This document shows, piece by piece, positions 8,446 to 18,812 of a stretch of 32,700 nucleotides of DNA (its first letter is position 1; each line of letters opens with the position of its first letter). The stretch covers positions 1 through 32,700 of the forward strand of contig WOYJ01000029.1 in the NCBI GenBank assembly GCA_011620845.1. The letters run 5' to 3'. Made by a program: the position numbers and the translations under genes. This DNA comes from Methanobacteriaceae archaeon (lineage in GTDB: Archaea; Methanobacteriota; Methanobacteria; Methanobacteriales; Methanobacteriaceae). The notes below the pieces were generated by a model, which made no database searches, was not told the origin of the DNA, and saw nothing but the letters and a program-made list of their open reading frames with translations.

Positions 8446-10464
8446 TCATACAACCTTATAATAACCCTGTTTAGGTTCGTATATGGTTCCATTCCTCTTT
8501 AAGACCCTTATAACTTCTTCAACTTTTTCTTCATCCATGTTGTACCTGTTTTCCAGTTCGTCCATCAGTATCTGTTTAGGGGCCTTGCCGTTGTACTCGT
8601 CTTCCAACCGTTTAATGGTCTCGCTAATCAGTCGGTACTTATCACGGTCTGATTTAGGTGTTCTTCCTTCCACCTTATCTATGTCCACTTTACCGGTTTC
8701 GGGATCGTAACCCACCTGTTTTAAACATTTCTGCTCCAGTGAAATGGCTCTATTGGCATCATAATCCGTAACTTCGGGGCTGAGACGGATACGGGCGCTG
8801 GCTTCAGATAGTCTGACGAGAGCTTCCAGTTGTCTGGCAGTTATAGGTACTGGTGCGTCTTCTTCATCATCCACACCACCCCTCATTCCCACATAGAACT
8901 CCTCAAGTACTCTCATGGCTTCCTGGGTTAGTTTGGGGTGTACTTCCTTCCTGGCATAGGCGATGTATTTACGCAGTAATTCCGGGTCTATCTCAAAGGG
9001 AATGGAAGTGTTTTTATGGATGCGTAGTATGTGGCCGGCTAATCTTTTATCCCGGTCGGGGTCTGGTTTATCTTCTATTACGAAGATCAGGTCGAAACGG
9101 GAAAGTATGGTTGAGGGGAGGTTGATCTGTTCTGCCGTTGGTTTGAAACGATCGAACCTTCCATATTTGGGGTTGGCCGCTGCGAGAACTGAACACCTTG
9201 AGTTAAGGGTGGCCATGATACCGGCCTTGGCTATACTGATGGTCTGCTGTTCCAGGGCTTCGTGGATGGCTGATCTGTCTTCTGGACGCATCTTATCCAG
9301 CTCATCAACACACACGTTACCCCGGTCTCCCAGTACCAGGGCTCCTGCTTCCAGGGACCATCCTCCCAGTTCATCACGCACCGCTGCCGCGGTTAGACCC
9401 ACTCCACTGGTACCTTTACCACTGGTGTAGATTCCCCTGGGCGCCAGTTTTGATACGTATTTAAGCATCTGGGATTTACCGATACCCGGGTCTCCCATGA
9501 TGAGGATGTGGATGTCACCTCTGATCCGGGTTTTATCTTCCAGTATTTTGGCGGAACCTCCAAATAGCTGTAAGGCGATGGCTTCTTTCACTTCCCGGTA
9601 ACCCTGTATAGATGGAGCTGTGGAGTTAATAATCTTCTCGTAGACCTGGGGGTCGGCTGCTAATCGTTTTATTTCTTCTTCATCCTCGGGGTCTATCTTA
9701 AGCTCCTCAAATTCCTGTTCCAGGGGTTCTATGTAGTTCCCGTAGATGTAGTTTTTGAAACGTTTGGTCTTCTCGTCCCGGACTGTTTTAAGCTGTCCAA
9801 TTATACGTACAATATCTCCTGGTGTTAATTCATCCACCAGGTCGTCTTCCAGAGTTACCACTATCTGTCTGGGCTGTTCTCCTCCAGAGAGATTTTCCAG
9901 TGGTTCTTGCAGTTTGGTGCTCTGGGTGTCCATGAACTTGGACTCTTCCTGTAAGAGCCGGAAAGATCGACCGCCACACTCCTGGCAAATCGCTGGTTCG
10001 CTTATTAGACTGCTTCTTTGGGGGATCTCGTGCAGCCTCATACAGCTTCGACATTCAAAAGTAGCGTTCACTATTCTGGGACGAATCTCGTCAGTTTTAC
10101 GTACTATGCCATCTACAGCCACGAATTTACCGATGTACTTACTCCTTAAGAATCTCAAGGGTATGTTGTTTCCTATGTTCTCAAATCGGATATTTAATTC
10201 AGCGTTCTTTCGCAGAGGATCGATGTTGCGTATAGCTTTTTGTGCCGCCTTTATAACCTCTTCAGGCTTTTCTATCAGAAGGTCGGCAAGATCTGCGTAG
10301 AACATTTCCAGATCTGTATAGTCTACCACTATGGATCTTTCATCGGGGTATTTCTCCAGGACTTCAAAGATTTTATCCTTATATTTATCACTGGAAAAAA
10401 AATCCTCAAACTTGGCTACGGAAGTTTTGGTTTTATCGGTTGCAATTTCGGCTGATGTTGGCAT
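8446..10464 (-). CDS. mcm: Replicative DNA helicase MCM
   Basis: A 672-aa MCM protein read from the ATG at 10464, which has a GGAG Shine-Dalgarno site about 9 bases upstream; the in-frame extension to 10506 is unlikely. The N-terminal domain includes a four-Cys zinc site (CRSC near 136, CQEC near 160). The AAA+ core has Walker [10 protein letters not shown] near 322-330, Walker [10 protein letters not shown] near 380-388 and the arginine-finger block LSRFDL near 457. A winged-helix tail ends the protein. It forms the hexameric 3'-5' helicase of the archaeal replication fork. One complete copy with all catalytic residues is present. Confidence 0.97.
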   Translation of the reverse strand: MPTSAEIATDKTKTSVAKFEDFFSSDKYKDKIFEVLEKYPDERSIVVDYTDLEMFYADLADLLIEKPEEVIKAAQKAIRNIDPLRKNAELNIRFENIGNNIPLRFLRSKYIGKFVAVDGIVRKTDEIRPRIVNATFECRSCMRLHEIPQRSSLISEPAICQECGGRSFRLLQEESKFMDTQSTKLQEPLENLSGGEQPRQIVVTLEDDLVDELTPGDIVRIIGQLKTVRDEKTKRFKNYIYGNYIEPLEQEFEELKIDPEDEEEIKRLAADPQVYEKIINSTAPSIQGYREVKEAIALQLFGGSAKILEDKTRIRGDIHILIMGDPGIGKSQMLKYVSKLAPRGIYTSGKGTSGVGLTAAAVRDELGGWSLEAGALVLGDRGNVCVDELDKMRPEDRSAIHEALEQQTISIAKAGIMATLNSRCSVLAAANPKYGRFDRFKPTAEQINLPSTILSRFDLIFVIEDKPDPDRDKRLAGHILRIHKNTSIPFEIDPELLRKYIAYARKEVHPKLTQEAMRVLEEFYVGMRGGVDDEEDAPVPITARQLEALVRLSEASARIRLSPEVTDYDANRAISLEQKCLKQVGYDPETGKVDIDKVEGRTPKSDRDKYRLISETIKRLEDEYNGKAPKQILMDELENRYNMDEEKVEEVIRVLKRNGTIYEPKQGYYKVV

Positions 10465-10548
10465 AAAAAAGTTACTCCTACAAAAATAATATGGGTCACT
10501 AAACAATAAATGTAATGGTGACTTTTAAGTACTCCTATGTAAATCATC

Positions 10549-10585
10549 AAATAATATATCTAGAACCAAAATAATATATCTAGAA
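10549..10585. repeat. Tandem AAATAATATATCTAGAA repeat in the divergent mcm promoter region
   Basis: A 17-bp sequence occurs twice, at 10549-10565 and 10569-10585, with a 20-bp period. Each copy contains TATCTAGA-type dyad symmetry and a TATA-like core. It lies in the spacer between mcm (minus) and the coiled-coil gene (plus). It could hold the promoter of either gene or a pair of operators on the same face of the helix (two turns apart). Function is inference. Confidence 0.55.
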
Positions 10586-10665
10586 AATCTTATATTAGAT
10601 GATTACAAATAATAATAAGTTTTTTATCTTATTAAAGTATATGTATAATTATTTGAGGTAGTAAA

Positions 10666-11100
10666 TTGAGAAGATCACGTTTGAATTTATTTAAGGCCAC
10701 ATCCATGACCATATCTGTTCTGGGGATTATCATGGTAATCATCACCATCGGAATAATAGGTTATCTGGTTTTTGATACTTTATCATCAACCATTTCAACT
10801 GATGTGGGTAGTGGTTCGGATTATGACAAATTAGCTGCCTTAAAATCAGATTATAATAACCTCAATAATCAGTTTGTGGAAACCAAGTTGCAAATCGAGA
10901 AGATGAACAACATAAATGCCACTATGGCCTATGATAAAGCAGAACTGGAATTAATCCGGGCTCAATCAGATATAAATGATGTGGAAAGTGCTATCAATTC
11001 CAGGAAATCATCTGACGAAGTGAAAAATAGGATAAAACTCGCACAGGATCAGCTGGGGGTTGCTGATCAGGCGCTCCGAGATCTACAAGCTAAATATTGA
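10666..11100 (+). CDS. Membrane-anchored coiled-coil protein, unknown function
   Basis: A 144-aa protein starting at TTG; GAGGTAG at about 6 bases upstream (10655-10660) supports this start. Residues 1-11 are basic, residues 14-36 form one TM helix, and the rest is a long charged/polar helix with Leu, Ile and Asn heptad-like spacing, which predicts a coiled coil outside the membrane. No catalytic motif is visible and I do not recognise a family. The orientation by positive-inside rule puts the coiled coil outside the cell. It diverges from mcm. Its last 13 bases, including the stop, are repeated twice downstream. Confidence 0.7.
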   Translation: MRRSRLNLFKATSMTISVLGIIMVIITIGIIGYLVFDTLSSTISTDVGSGSDYDKLAALKSDYNNLNNQFVETKLQIEKMNNINATMAYDKAELELIRAQSDINDVESAINSRKSSDEVKNRIKLAQDQLGVADQALRDLQAKY

Positions 11101-11145
11101 AAGTAACAGCTAAATATTGAAGGCTGCAGGCTAAATATTGAAGGC
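11088..11145. repeat. Three copies of GCTAAATATTGAA across and after a stop codon
   Basis: Copies begin near 11089, 11109 and 11130; the first includes the terminal codons and stop of the coiled-coil gene. Each copy carries the same in-phase TGA-containing end, so the repeat looks like small tandem duplications of the gene's 3' end. It might act in 3' processing or may be neutral. Confidence 0.6.
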
Positions 11146-11225
11146 CAGTAATTATTGTATCATAAGCAACGTGGATAGTTAAAAAAAAAACTCGTAATCA
11201 AGATTTCTTCACATTTTTCGATTTA

Positions 11226-11238
11226 ATTTATATATAGC
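11226..11238 (+). promoter_or_regulatory. TATA box of the acyltransferase gene
   Basis: AATTTATATATAG lies about 25 bases before the ATG at 11259. Given the usual archaeal TATA-to-start distance, the transcript would begin almost at the start codon, so the mRNA may be leaderless or have a very short leader. GGTG at 11251-11254 could otherwise be a weak Shine-Dalgarno site. Confidence 0.55.
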
Positions 11239-11258
11239 GAATTAACATATGGTGTTGC

Positions 11259-12389
11259 ATGACTGTTACGAAAAAGCATCTCATGGAAGTAGACCTGATA
11301 AAGGGTCTGGCCATAATATCTGTTGTACTGGTCCACTGCCTTCCCTATAATGATGCTTTCATGACTTTGAGGATGTTCACCTTTTCCATGGCCCTTTTAA
11401 TTTTCATGCTGCTTATGGGCCGTAATATGTACGCATCATTTGAAAAACATAACTACATGGAGAATGGTTTTCATGCACTAAATTACTTAAAAAACAGGTT
11501 GGTACGATTTTTATATCCATTCATCCCTGTATTTGTGATTTCCATTATTCTGGGATTGTTAACTAACCAGGATCTTTATTTCGGACTTTATACTCTGGTA
11601 GGCTACCTTCCATTGCCCGGGCCAGGTAACTACTTCGTAACGGTGCTCTTACAGTTTATAATAATATTCCCTCTTTTATACCTGGCTTACAAGCGATATC
11701 CACGTTTAACTTTAATTGCAACCTTTGCTATAAGCTTACTATTTGAGTTAATATCCCCCTATATTAGCGCATTAAATGCAGATGCATACATATACTACGC
11801 TAACATTTTAAGGTACCTGTTCGTGATTACTTTAGGATTATGGGTTCTGGAAGCCTTTGAACCAACAAAGAGAATCAGATCAAACCGGGAATCAGCCATA
11901 GTATTGATTGGACTGGTAGTAGGGGTTATCTATATGGTTGCCTTTGGAATTTTCCACTGGGAAGTTCCATTTTTCAACACCTTCTGGGGCACTGAATACC
12001 CCACACTAGGATCCTACGTGGTTATAGTGGCATTTTATCCATTAGTACTTTACATGCTGGCCTACAGGATTTTACCATCTAATTCCGGAAACAAAATCAT
12101 TAAGTTCATTGCCTATGTGGGGAAAGCTTCTTACCATGTATTCCTGGTTCAGATACTGTTTTTCGCTGTATTCTACAATCCCTACGCTACGATTTTCCAG
12201 TCTGGATTATTCGATCCAGTGACCAGTGGAATAATCTCCATAGTGGTAAGTCTAGTAGTGACCCTACCTCTGGGGGTTCTGTTCTATAAATATGAATACG
12301 TCTTCGATAACCTACTGGATCGACTGTTCCGGATAAAAAAGGAAGATTCAGATTTAACGAGTGATAGAAGTCTGAAAAAACAGAATTAA
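11259..12389 (+). CDS. Acyltransferase-3 family membrane protein
   Basis: A 376-aa protein with about ten hydrophobic segments, typical of the Acyl_transf_3 family. The N-terminus MEVDLIKGLAIISVVLVHC contains the signature (R/K)-G-x-A-x(3)-V-V-x(2)-H in TM1, with the conserved His of the family. Members acylate exported sugars, peptidoglycan or lipids at the membrane. The substrate here is unknown; surface glycans or pseudomurein-related sugars are possible. The C-terminus is polar (FRIKKEDSDLTSDRSLKK). A TATA box lies just upstream, and it converges on rlmE. Confidence 0.85.
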   Translation: MTVTKKHLMEVDLIKGLAIISVVLVHCLPYNDAFMTLRMFTFSMALLIFMLLMGRNMYASFEKHNYMENGFHALNYLKNRLVRFLYPFIPVFVISIILGLLTNQDLYFGLYTLVGYLPLPGPGNYFVTVLLQFIIIFPLLYLAYKRYPRLTLIATFAISLLFELISPYISALNADAYIYYANILRYLFVITLGLWVLEAFEPTKRIRSNRESAIVLIGLVVGVIYMVAFGIFHWEVPFFNTFWGTEYPTLGSYVVIVAFYPLVLYMLAYRILPSNSGNKIIKFIAYVGKASYHVFLVQILFFAVFYNPYATIFQSGLFDPVTSGIISIVVSLVVTLPLGVLFYKYEYVFDNLLDRLFRIKKEDSDLTSDRSLKKQN

Positions 12390-12445
12390 AAATTATTCTT
12401 TACTTAATTGAATCCCTGCAGAATTAAGAGAATTAAGATTATACA

Positions 12446-13037
12446 CTATCTTCTGGCTATCACATACATCTCCACACTCTTCTTCCTGGAGGAGGGTGGT
12501 TTGGTTGTTTTCACCGTTTTAAATTCCTTTTTAATCTCTTTCAAGAGGTTTTCAAATTCTTCTCCCTGGAAGGCCTTCATGATTAAACTGCCATGGGGTT
12601 TTAAAATCGACCCTGAAATCTTAAGCACACCCAGGGCCAGATCCAGGGCGCGTACTTGATCCACATCCTTCACTCCGCTGAGCTGGGGAGAGGCGTCTGA
12701 AAGGATGACGTCAACTTTCCTGCCTGTAGTTTCAAGTATCTGGTTTAAGGTTTCTTCTCGAGTAAAGTCTCCCATGATCCCGATGAAGTTATCGCCGTCT
12801 ATGGGTTTGATCCTCTGCAGGTCAACTCCCACCACCAGACCTTCTTCCCCTACCTTTTCCAGGGCGACCTGGGACCATCCCCCGGGAGCGGCTCCCAGGT
12901 CAAGGACGATATCTCCCTTCTGGATGATATTGAATTTATTGTTGAGTTGGAGCAGTTTATAGGAGGCCCGGGAGTGGTAGCTCTCCTTTTTAGCCATCTT
13001 ATAGTAGGGTTCCTCCTTTCTCTCCTTGTTCCACTTT

Positions 13038-13045
<8 letters not shown>
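12446..13045 (-). CDS. rlmE: 23S rRNA 2'-O-ribose methyltransferase RlmE/FtsJ
   Basis: A 199-aa RrmJ-fold methyltransferase. [13 protein letters not shown] near residues 23-35 carries the K of the K-D-K-E tetrad, [12 protein letters not shown] near 49-60 is motif I, D(A)SP near 116-119 holds the catalytic Asp, and [12 protein letters not shown] near 153-164 holds the catalytic Lys. It methylates the large-subunit rRNA A-loop uridine. The start ATG overlaps the end of the phosphodiesterase gene by 8 bases, so the two are translationally coupled. Confidence 0.93.
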
Positions 13046-13571
<526 letters not shown>

Positions 13572-13642
13572 CTAATTTGATACTCCTCTTTTGAATATTG
13601 AAATATATCTTTAATTGGGATATCCTTCATATAATATACATA

Positions 13643-13653
13643 TTTTATATACA
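13643..13653 (+). promoter_or_regulatory. Possible TATA box for topA
   Basis: TTTTATATACA lies about 90 bases before the topA start in the divergent spacer. A second AT-rich candidate (TTTTTATAAAAA) near 13706-13717 would give an almost leaderless mRNA that excludes the Shine-Dalgarno site, so I prefer the upstream one. Low certainty. Confidence 0.35.
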
Positions 13654-13742
13654 TCGTTGATAATATTGTAAAGATTATCGAAATATCAATTTTATTGAAC
13701 TTTAAGTTTTTATAAAAAATTTTATTATTATGAGTGATCATC

Positions 13743-15863
13743 ATGCATGAGGTAATCATATGTGAAAAACCAAGGACGTCCGAGAGGATATCAGCTGCTC
13801 TGCCTGGTAAAGTAGAAAAAAAGAACTATAGAAGGATCCCTTACTATGAAGTGGAAAATAACGGGAAAAAAACCACAGTTCTGGCTGCAGTTGGCCACCT
13901 ATACTCTTTAGCACCTAAAAACAGGAAGAAAAAGAAGTTCGACCTGGAATGGGTGCCTCTTTATGAAAGGGATAAATCAAAGAAGTACATCAAAAGTTAC
14001 GTGGATGCCATAAAGAAACTTTCCAAAGACGCTGATAGATTTGTACATGCCTGCGATTACGACATAGAAGGAACACTCATTGGTTACAACGTCCTGAAAT
14101 ATGCCTGCGGCCAGGATAGTCTGGACAACACGGTGAGGATGAAGTTCTCCACCCTCACCGATGAGGATATACTGGAAGCCTATGAAAATCCCATCAACCT
14201 GGACATCAATCAGGTGGATAGTGGAATTGCCCGGCACGTGCTTGACTTTATCTTCGGAGTGAACATTTCCAAGTACCTCACCGATGCAGTTATGAAATCC
14301 ACCAAGAGGTACATCCAGCTATCTGCCGGCAGAGTACAGACACCTACACTGGCCATACTGGTCGACCGGGAGAAGGAAATCGGCACATTTATCCCAGAAC
14401 CCTACTGGAACATCAAAGCATATCTGGAAGGAGACATCATAGCCGACCATAAGAAGGGTAAGATCTTCAAAAGAGAGGATGTAGATGAAATCCTGGTAGA
14501 TTGTAAGGATAAAGACGCCCAGGTTTCCAAGATCGAACTTAAAACTTCCAAAAAGATCCCACCATTTCCCTTCGATCTGGGATCCCTGCAGTCAGAGGCT
14601 TACTCCCTATTCGGTTTCAGCCCTAAAAAGACCCAGCAAATAGCCCAGAACTTATATTCAGAGGGTTACACTTCTTATCCACGTACATCTTCCCAGAAAC
14701 TCCCTAAAAGCATAGGTTACGATAAGATTCTTAAAAAACTCTCGGGTAACGCTGCCTTTAGAAAATCCATCCAGAAACTCAAGCAGCCATATAAGCCACG
14801 TGAAGGTAAGAAAAAGGATGAAGCACACCCATCCATACACCCCACTGGAGTTCTGCCTAAAAAGCTGGGTAGAGATTATCAGAAACTTTACGAACTCATA
14901 GCCTACCGATTTATAAGTGTTTTTGGTGAAGATGCACTGGTAGAGACCATGAAGACAAACCTGGAGATAGGAAAGCAACCCTTCACCTTCACCAGGAAGA
15001 GAACGGCTAAACTGGGATGGCAGGAGCAGTACCCCTTCAGGAGCGTGGAAAACGATGAATTCCCTGACATCCAGGAAGGTGATAAGCTGAAGAGTGAGGT
15101 TAAAGATGAGGAAAAAGAAACCAAACCTCCAGCGCGTTATAATCAGGCTTCTTTAATACGGGAATTAGAAAAAAGGGGACTGGGAACTAAATCCACCCGT
15201 GCTAATATCATATCGATCCTTTACGATAGAAAGTATGTGGAAGGAAAGAAGATAAAGGTTAACGTACTGGGAAAACAGCTTATAGACACCCTGGTGAAGT
15301 ATTCCCAGAAGATAACCAGTGAAGAATTAACTAGGGAGTTTGAAACCAAACTCGAAAATATACAGAAGGGTAAAACCCAGAAAGAAAATATTATAGAGGA
15401 ATATAAAACAGAAATAAGCTCTATTCTGGATGATATTGAGGAAAACAAACTCAAAATTGGTGAAGAATTGTATAAAGCTTACCGGAAGAGTATGATCGTC
15501 GGTGAGTGTAAATGCGGTAAAAACCTGATCCTCATCAGTTCACGTCAGGAAAACTCCTTCGTTGGCTGTTCTGGATATCCAGAATGTAAAAATACCTATT
15601 CACTACCCAGGGGGGCAACCATCCTCAAGACGAAGTGTGAGGAATGCGGACTCCCCATGATATCCTTTGGAAAACCCAGACAGAGGGCCTGCCTGGATCC
15701 TAAGTGTGGTAAAGAGGATCAGGAACCATCCAATGAAGTGGTGGGTGAATGCCCAGAATGTGGCAGTGAACTTATTAAAAGATCTGGACGCTTCGGAGAA
15801 TTTATAGGCTGTAGAGGATTCCCTAAATGTCGTTACACCAGATCGATAGAAGAGAATGTTTGA
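13743..15863 (+). CDS. topA: DNA topoisomerase I (type IA)
   Basis: A 706-aa type IA topoisomerase. The Toprim domain starts at the N-terminus (EVIICEKP) and continues to ACDYDIEGT; the active-site tyrosine is Y312 in [11 protein letters not shown]. The C-terminus has three zinc ribbons ([35 protein letters not shown]). It relaxes negative supercoils. I choose the ATG at 13743 because GAGTGATC at 13732-13739 is a Shine-Dalgarno site; the GTG at 13734 lies inside it. Its last codons are tandemly repeated downstream. Confidence 0.95.
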   Translation: MHEVIICEKPRTSERISAALPGKVEKKNYRRIPYYEVENNGKKTTVLAAVGHLYSLAPKNRKKKKFDLEWVPLYERDKSKKYIKSYVDAIKKLSKDADRFVHACDYDIEGTLIGYNVLKYACGQDSLDNTVRMKFSTLTDEDILEAYENPINLDINQVDSGIARHVLDFIFGVNISKYLTDAVMKSTKRYIQLSAGRVQTPTLAILVDREKEIGTFIPEPYWNIKAYLEGDIIADHKKGKIFKREDVDEILVDCKDKDAQVSKIELKTSKKIPPFPFDLGSLQSEAYSLFGFSPKKTQQIAQNLYSEGYTSYPRTSSQKLPKSIGYDKILKKLSGNAAFRKSIQKLKQPYKPREGKKKDEAHPSIHPTGVLPKKLGRDYQKLYELIAYRFISVFGEDALVETMKTNLEIGKQPFTFTRKRTAKLGWQEQYPFRSVENDEFPDIQEGDKLKSEVKDEEKETKPPARYNQASLIRELEKRGLGTKSTRANIISILYDRKYVEGKKIKVNVLGKQLIDTLVKYSQKITSEELTREFETKLENIQKGKTQKENIIEEYKTEISSILDDIEENKLKIGEELYKAYRKSMIVGECKCGKNLILISSRQENSFVGCSGYPECKNTYSLPRGATILKTKCEECGLPMISFGKPRQRACLDPKCGKEDQEPSNEVVGECPECGSELIKRSGRFGEFIGCRGFPKCRYTRSIEENV

Positions 15864-15936
15864 TTTAGAAGAGAATATCTGATTAATGGAAGAAAATATT
15901 TGATTAAGAAAATGTTTGATTAATAGAAGAAAATCT
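15848..15936. repeat. Degenerate tandem repeats across the topA stop
   Basis: About five imperfect copies of AGAAGARAATRTYTGATTAA follow one another from 15848 to about 15940. The first copy is the end of topA itself (codons EENV and stop). A more distant copy (GAAGGGGAAAGTCTGATATT) is near 15970. The remainder of the spacer up to 16160 is AT-rich and holds the aglB promoter; no gene is visible. Confidence 0.6.
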
Positions 15937-16096
15937 GATACTAAAGAGATGGTAGCTTATACTTAAATAGAAGGGGAAAGTCTGATATTAAACTAAAAGA
16001 TAATCATACCGATTTAAGTATCAAACTCATTTTTCCTGATTATTTGGGTGATTTTGTAATATGGTGATTTACATTGGGGTTTAAATTTGGAAAATC

Positions 16097-16108
16097 CATA
16101 AATATAAG
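16097..16108 (+). promoter_or_regulatory. TATA box of aglB
   Basis: CATAAATATAAG lies 53 bases before the ATG at 16161. Transcription would start near 16130, leaving a leader that includes the GAGG Shine-Dalgarno site at 16150-16153. Confidence 0.55.
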
Positions 16109-16160
16109 TTCATATTAGGTATAATCAAATTAGAAGTATAAAAAATACCGAGGCCATTTC

Positions 16161-18659
16161 ATGAATCGAAGTCAAATCCTACCAAAAATTAAACCATTAA
16201 TCATCATTATCGTACTATTTCTACTGGTCTTTTCCCTGAGAGCAGAAGCAGTGAACTTATCAGCCATCCCGGATGATATGAAAGCTCTCTATCAGGATGA
16301 CGGTGGACTGCCCTATTTCAGTGAAGTGGACTCCTATTTTAACTACAGGATGACAGAGGACGTACTGGATCATGGCTACATGGGTGATACCAAGATAAAT
16401 GGTACAAACTGGGATCTGCATTCCTACTTCCCACCCGGTAAAGAAATGTCTTATACTCCTTTAATTGCATATCTTACGGCGTTTATCTACCTGTTCGTTA
16501 ACATATTCTCTAATGTGCCCTTAACTAATGTGGTCTTTTGGACAGGAGCTTTTGTAGCGTCATTGGCTGTTATACCAGCTTACCTTTTCATAAGGAGGAT
16601 TACCAATGATTATGGTGGAATAACAGCAGGTGCACTGGTTGGATTGGCACCCTTCTATTTCTCACACACCTTCGCCGGATTTTTCGACACAGACATGTTC
16701 AACATGTTACTGCCTATACTGATAGTATGGTTCTTTATAGAAAGCCTAAGAGCAGATAATTTGAAAAACAGATCTATTTTTGCCGTATTATCTGCAGTTT
16801 CAATGCTATTATTTTCACTGGCATGGCAGGGATGGATCTACATCTTCTACTTACTCATCGTGACTGTCGTTGTTTATTTGCTGGTTTCCAAGTATCTGTT
16901 TGGTTATAAAACTTTTAATAAACCTGGAGATTATGGTAGTATAAAGGAATGGTTCATTAATCAACCAGTAATTTCTGCACTGGTTGTATTTGTTGTTTTA
17001 AGTTCAATACTGGTGATAATTACCAGTGGACCATCTAGTTTCGCATCATCTCTTCTGGGACCTTTAGGATTCACCCAGATTCAATCATCTGTTCAGGTGG
17101 CATCCGCCTATCCTAACGTCTATGTTTCTGTTGGAGAACTTCAGGTACCCGATAGTGCCCTGAGTGCTATAAATAATGCTGGCGGACTAGTCGTCTTTAT
17201 ATTCGGTTTACTGGCTGTTTTCTTACTATTCCTGCGTATGATGATAGGTAAGAAGGAAGTTCAAACCAAGGCCAAAGAAGTCGAAAGTGAGAAAACAACC
17301 AAAACTCGCAAAAAAAGGAAAAAACGAAGAAGGAAGAGTAAACCAAAAGCTCAAGAAAAAGCCAAGGAAACCCAGAAAAAATACATAATCCCACAGTTAA
17401 ATGAGTTCGAGAAGAAAAATTACCTCTTTTATGCCGTACTCATGTTTATATGGATTATAACAACTGCATATCTCCTTACTAAGGGTGTAAGATTTTCAGA
17501 ACTCTTTGCACTGCCTGTAGCTTTATCGGCAGGTATATTTGTAGGGCTTATGCTGGAATATGTAAAAGCCTACGTGCCAAATAACAAATTACAGACTGTA
17601 GTGATGGTAGTATTAATTGCAGCAGCTGTGTTTGCCCCAATTTCCAGTGGATATGCTATATCCTCCAGTGTGGTTCCGGGAACCAGTGATCCTATGATAC
17701 TGTCCCTGAACTGGATAAAAAATAATACCTCTCCAGATACGGTGATAACATCCTGGTGGGATTACGGACACCTCTTTACCGCCGTAGCTGATCGGCCAGT
17801 GACATTTGATGGATCGACCCAGAATAACCTCAGGGCTTACTGGGTAGGGAAGTCGCTTACCACCAATAATGAAACATTATCTGCAGGTATACTCACAATG
17901 CTGAGTACCACTGGTGATTCAGGCCCTAACACTGTAGAGCTTTACACCAATGACACAGGCAAAAGCGTTGAAATACTGACCAGCATTTTAGGCGTGGATA
18001 AAGCTACGGCAACAACCATCTTAACTACTAATTATGGTTTAACTGCTGAACAGGCCCAGAACATAACCCAGTATACCCATCCAGACAATCCATCACCAAA
18101 TGTGCTCATAACCAGTTCCGATATGCTGGGTAAGGCTGTCTGGTGGTCGTACTTTGCTAACTGGAATTTCCAGACCAACAACAGTACAGGATACAGTTAT
18201 TTGGAAGGTCAGGCCATGATCATTCCTAACAATGAAACTGGACTGGGCAACGATACCACCGTCCTCATTGCCAACAACGCAGTGTTTGCACATATAACTG
18301 GCAACAACGTATCTGCTGGTATCATCAACATAAATGAATTACAGAATCAAAATAAGACTACTCCACAGCTCGTAAACGATCTTATAACCGGGTTACAGGG
18401 TAACAGCACCCTTATTGTAAAACCCCACAGGCTGACCGTGATGGTAAATGACACCATCGTCCAGAATGACATAGTCTCTGAGGACGCCATTTACTCCATT
18501 GCACTGGTAAATGACAAAGGAACCTTAATGACTTATATATATAGCAAGGAGCTGGAAGATTCCATGTTCACCAAACTATACGTATTCCGGGGACAGAACT
18601 TGACCCAGTTCAATTTAGCCTATGAGCAGCCAGGAGTAATGGTCTGGAACGTAGTATAA
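16161..18659 (+). CDS. aglB: Oligosaccharyltransferase STT3/AglB
   Basis: An 832-aa GT-C glycosyltransferase that transfers a dolichyl-linked glycan to Asn in secreted proteins. The N-terminal signal-anchor is followed by the first acidic loop (FSEVDSYFNYR near 53-63), a DTD in FFDTDMFN near 174-181, about 11-13 TM segments and the catalytic WWDYGH near 531-536, then a soluble extracellular domain with many N-x-T/S sites. An unusual feature is a highly basic cytoplasmic-looking loop near residues 367-410 (a run such as TRKKRKKRRRKSKPK) between TM segments. GAGG precedes the ATG by 7 bases. It appears monocistronic. Confidence 0.93.
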   Translation: MNRSQILPKIKPLIIIIVLFLLVFSLRAEAVNLSAIPDDMKALYQDDGGLPYFSEVDSYFNYRMTEDVLDHGYMGDTKINGTNWDLHSYFPPGKEMSYTPLIAYLTAFIYLFVNIFSNVPLTNVVFWTGAFVASLAVIPAYLFIRRITNDYGGITAGALVGLAPFYFSHTFAGFFDTDMFNMLLPILIVWFFIESLRADNLKNRSIFAVLSAVSMLLFSLAWQGWIYIFYLLIVTVVVYLLVSKYLFGYKTFNKPGDYGSIKEWFINQPVISALVVFVVLSSILVIITSGPSSFASSLLGPLGFTQIQSSVQVASAYPNVYVSVGELQVPDSALSAINNAGGLVVFIFGLLAVFLLFLRMMIGKKEVQTKAKEVESEKTTKTRKKRKKRRRKSKPKAQEKAKETQKKYIIPQLNEFEKKNYLFYAVLMFIWIITTAYLLTKGVRFSELFALPVALSAGIFVGLMLEYVKAYVPNNKLQTVVMVVLIAAAVFAPISSGYAISSSVVPGTSDPMILSLNWIKNNTSPDTVITSWWDYGHLFTAVADRPVTFDGSTQNNLRAYWVGKSLTTNNETLSAGILTMLSTTGDSGPNTVELYTNDTGKSVEILTSILGVDKATATTILTTNYGLTAEQAQNITQYTHPDNPSPNVLITSSDMLGKAVWWSYFANWNFQTNNSTGYSYLEGQAMIIPNNETGLGNDTTVLIANNAVFAHITGNNVSAGIININELQNQNKTTPQLVNDLITGLQGNSTLIVKPHRLTVMVNDTIVQNDIVSEDAIYSIALVNDKGTLMTYIYSKELEDSMFTKLYVFRGQNLTQFNLAYEQPGVMVWNVV

Positions 18660-18673
18660 AACCCCCATACTAC

Positions 18674-18695
18674 TTCTCCTTTTTCATTTTTTGTT
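18674..18695 (+). terminator. T-rich terminator after aglB
   Basis: A run of T tracts (CTCCTTTTTCATTTTTTGTT) begins about 15 bases past the aglB stop. Archaeal RNA polymerase ends transcription at such U-rich stretches without a hairpin. Confidence 0.5.
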
Positions 18696-18812
18696 AAAAT
18701 TCAGAGGGTGTTCTCGTAATTTTTTTATGTCAATTAAAATACAATTAATATCATAAATAAAAGATAGATTCTACTCTAAAACTAGAATTGAATTTAATTT
18801 TATGTGAATTTT

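Noticed and set aside
8853..9430. Plus-strand open frames of 90 and 155 codons inside mcm
   Set aside because: They are antisense shadows of a well-supported helicase gene and encode no recognisable motif.
9755..10300. Plus-strand 181-codon frame inside mcm
   Set aside because: Antisense shadow with Ser/Arg-biased composition.
12408..12659. Plus-strand 83-codon frame with a hydrophobic start after the acyltransferase
   Set aside because: Mostly antisense to the end of rlmE; no ribosome binding site or family resemblance.
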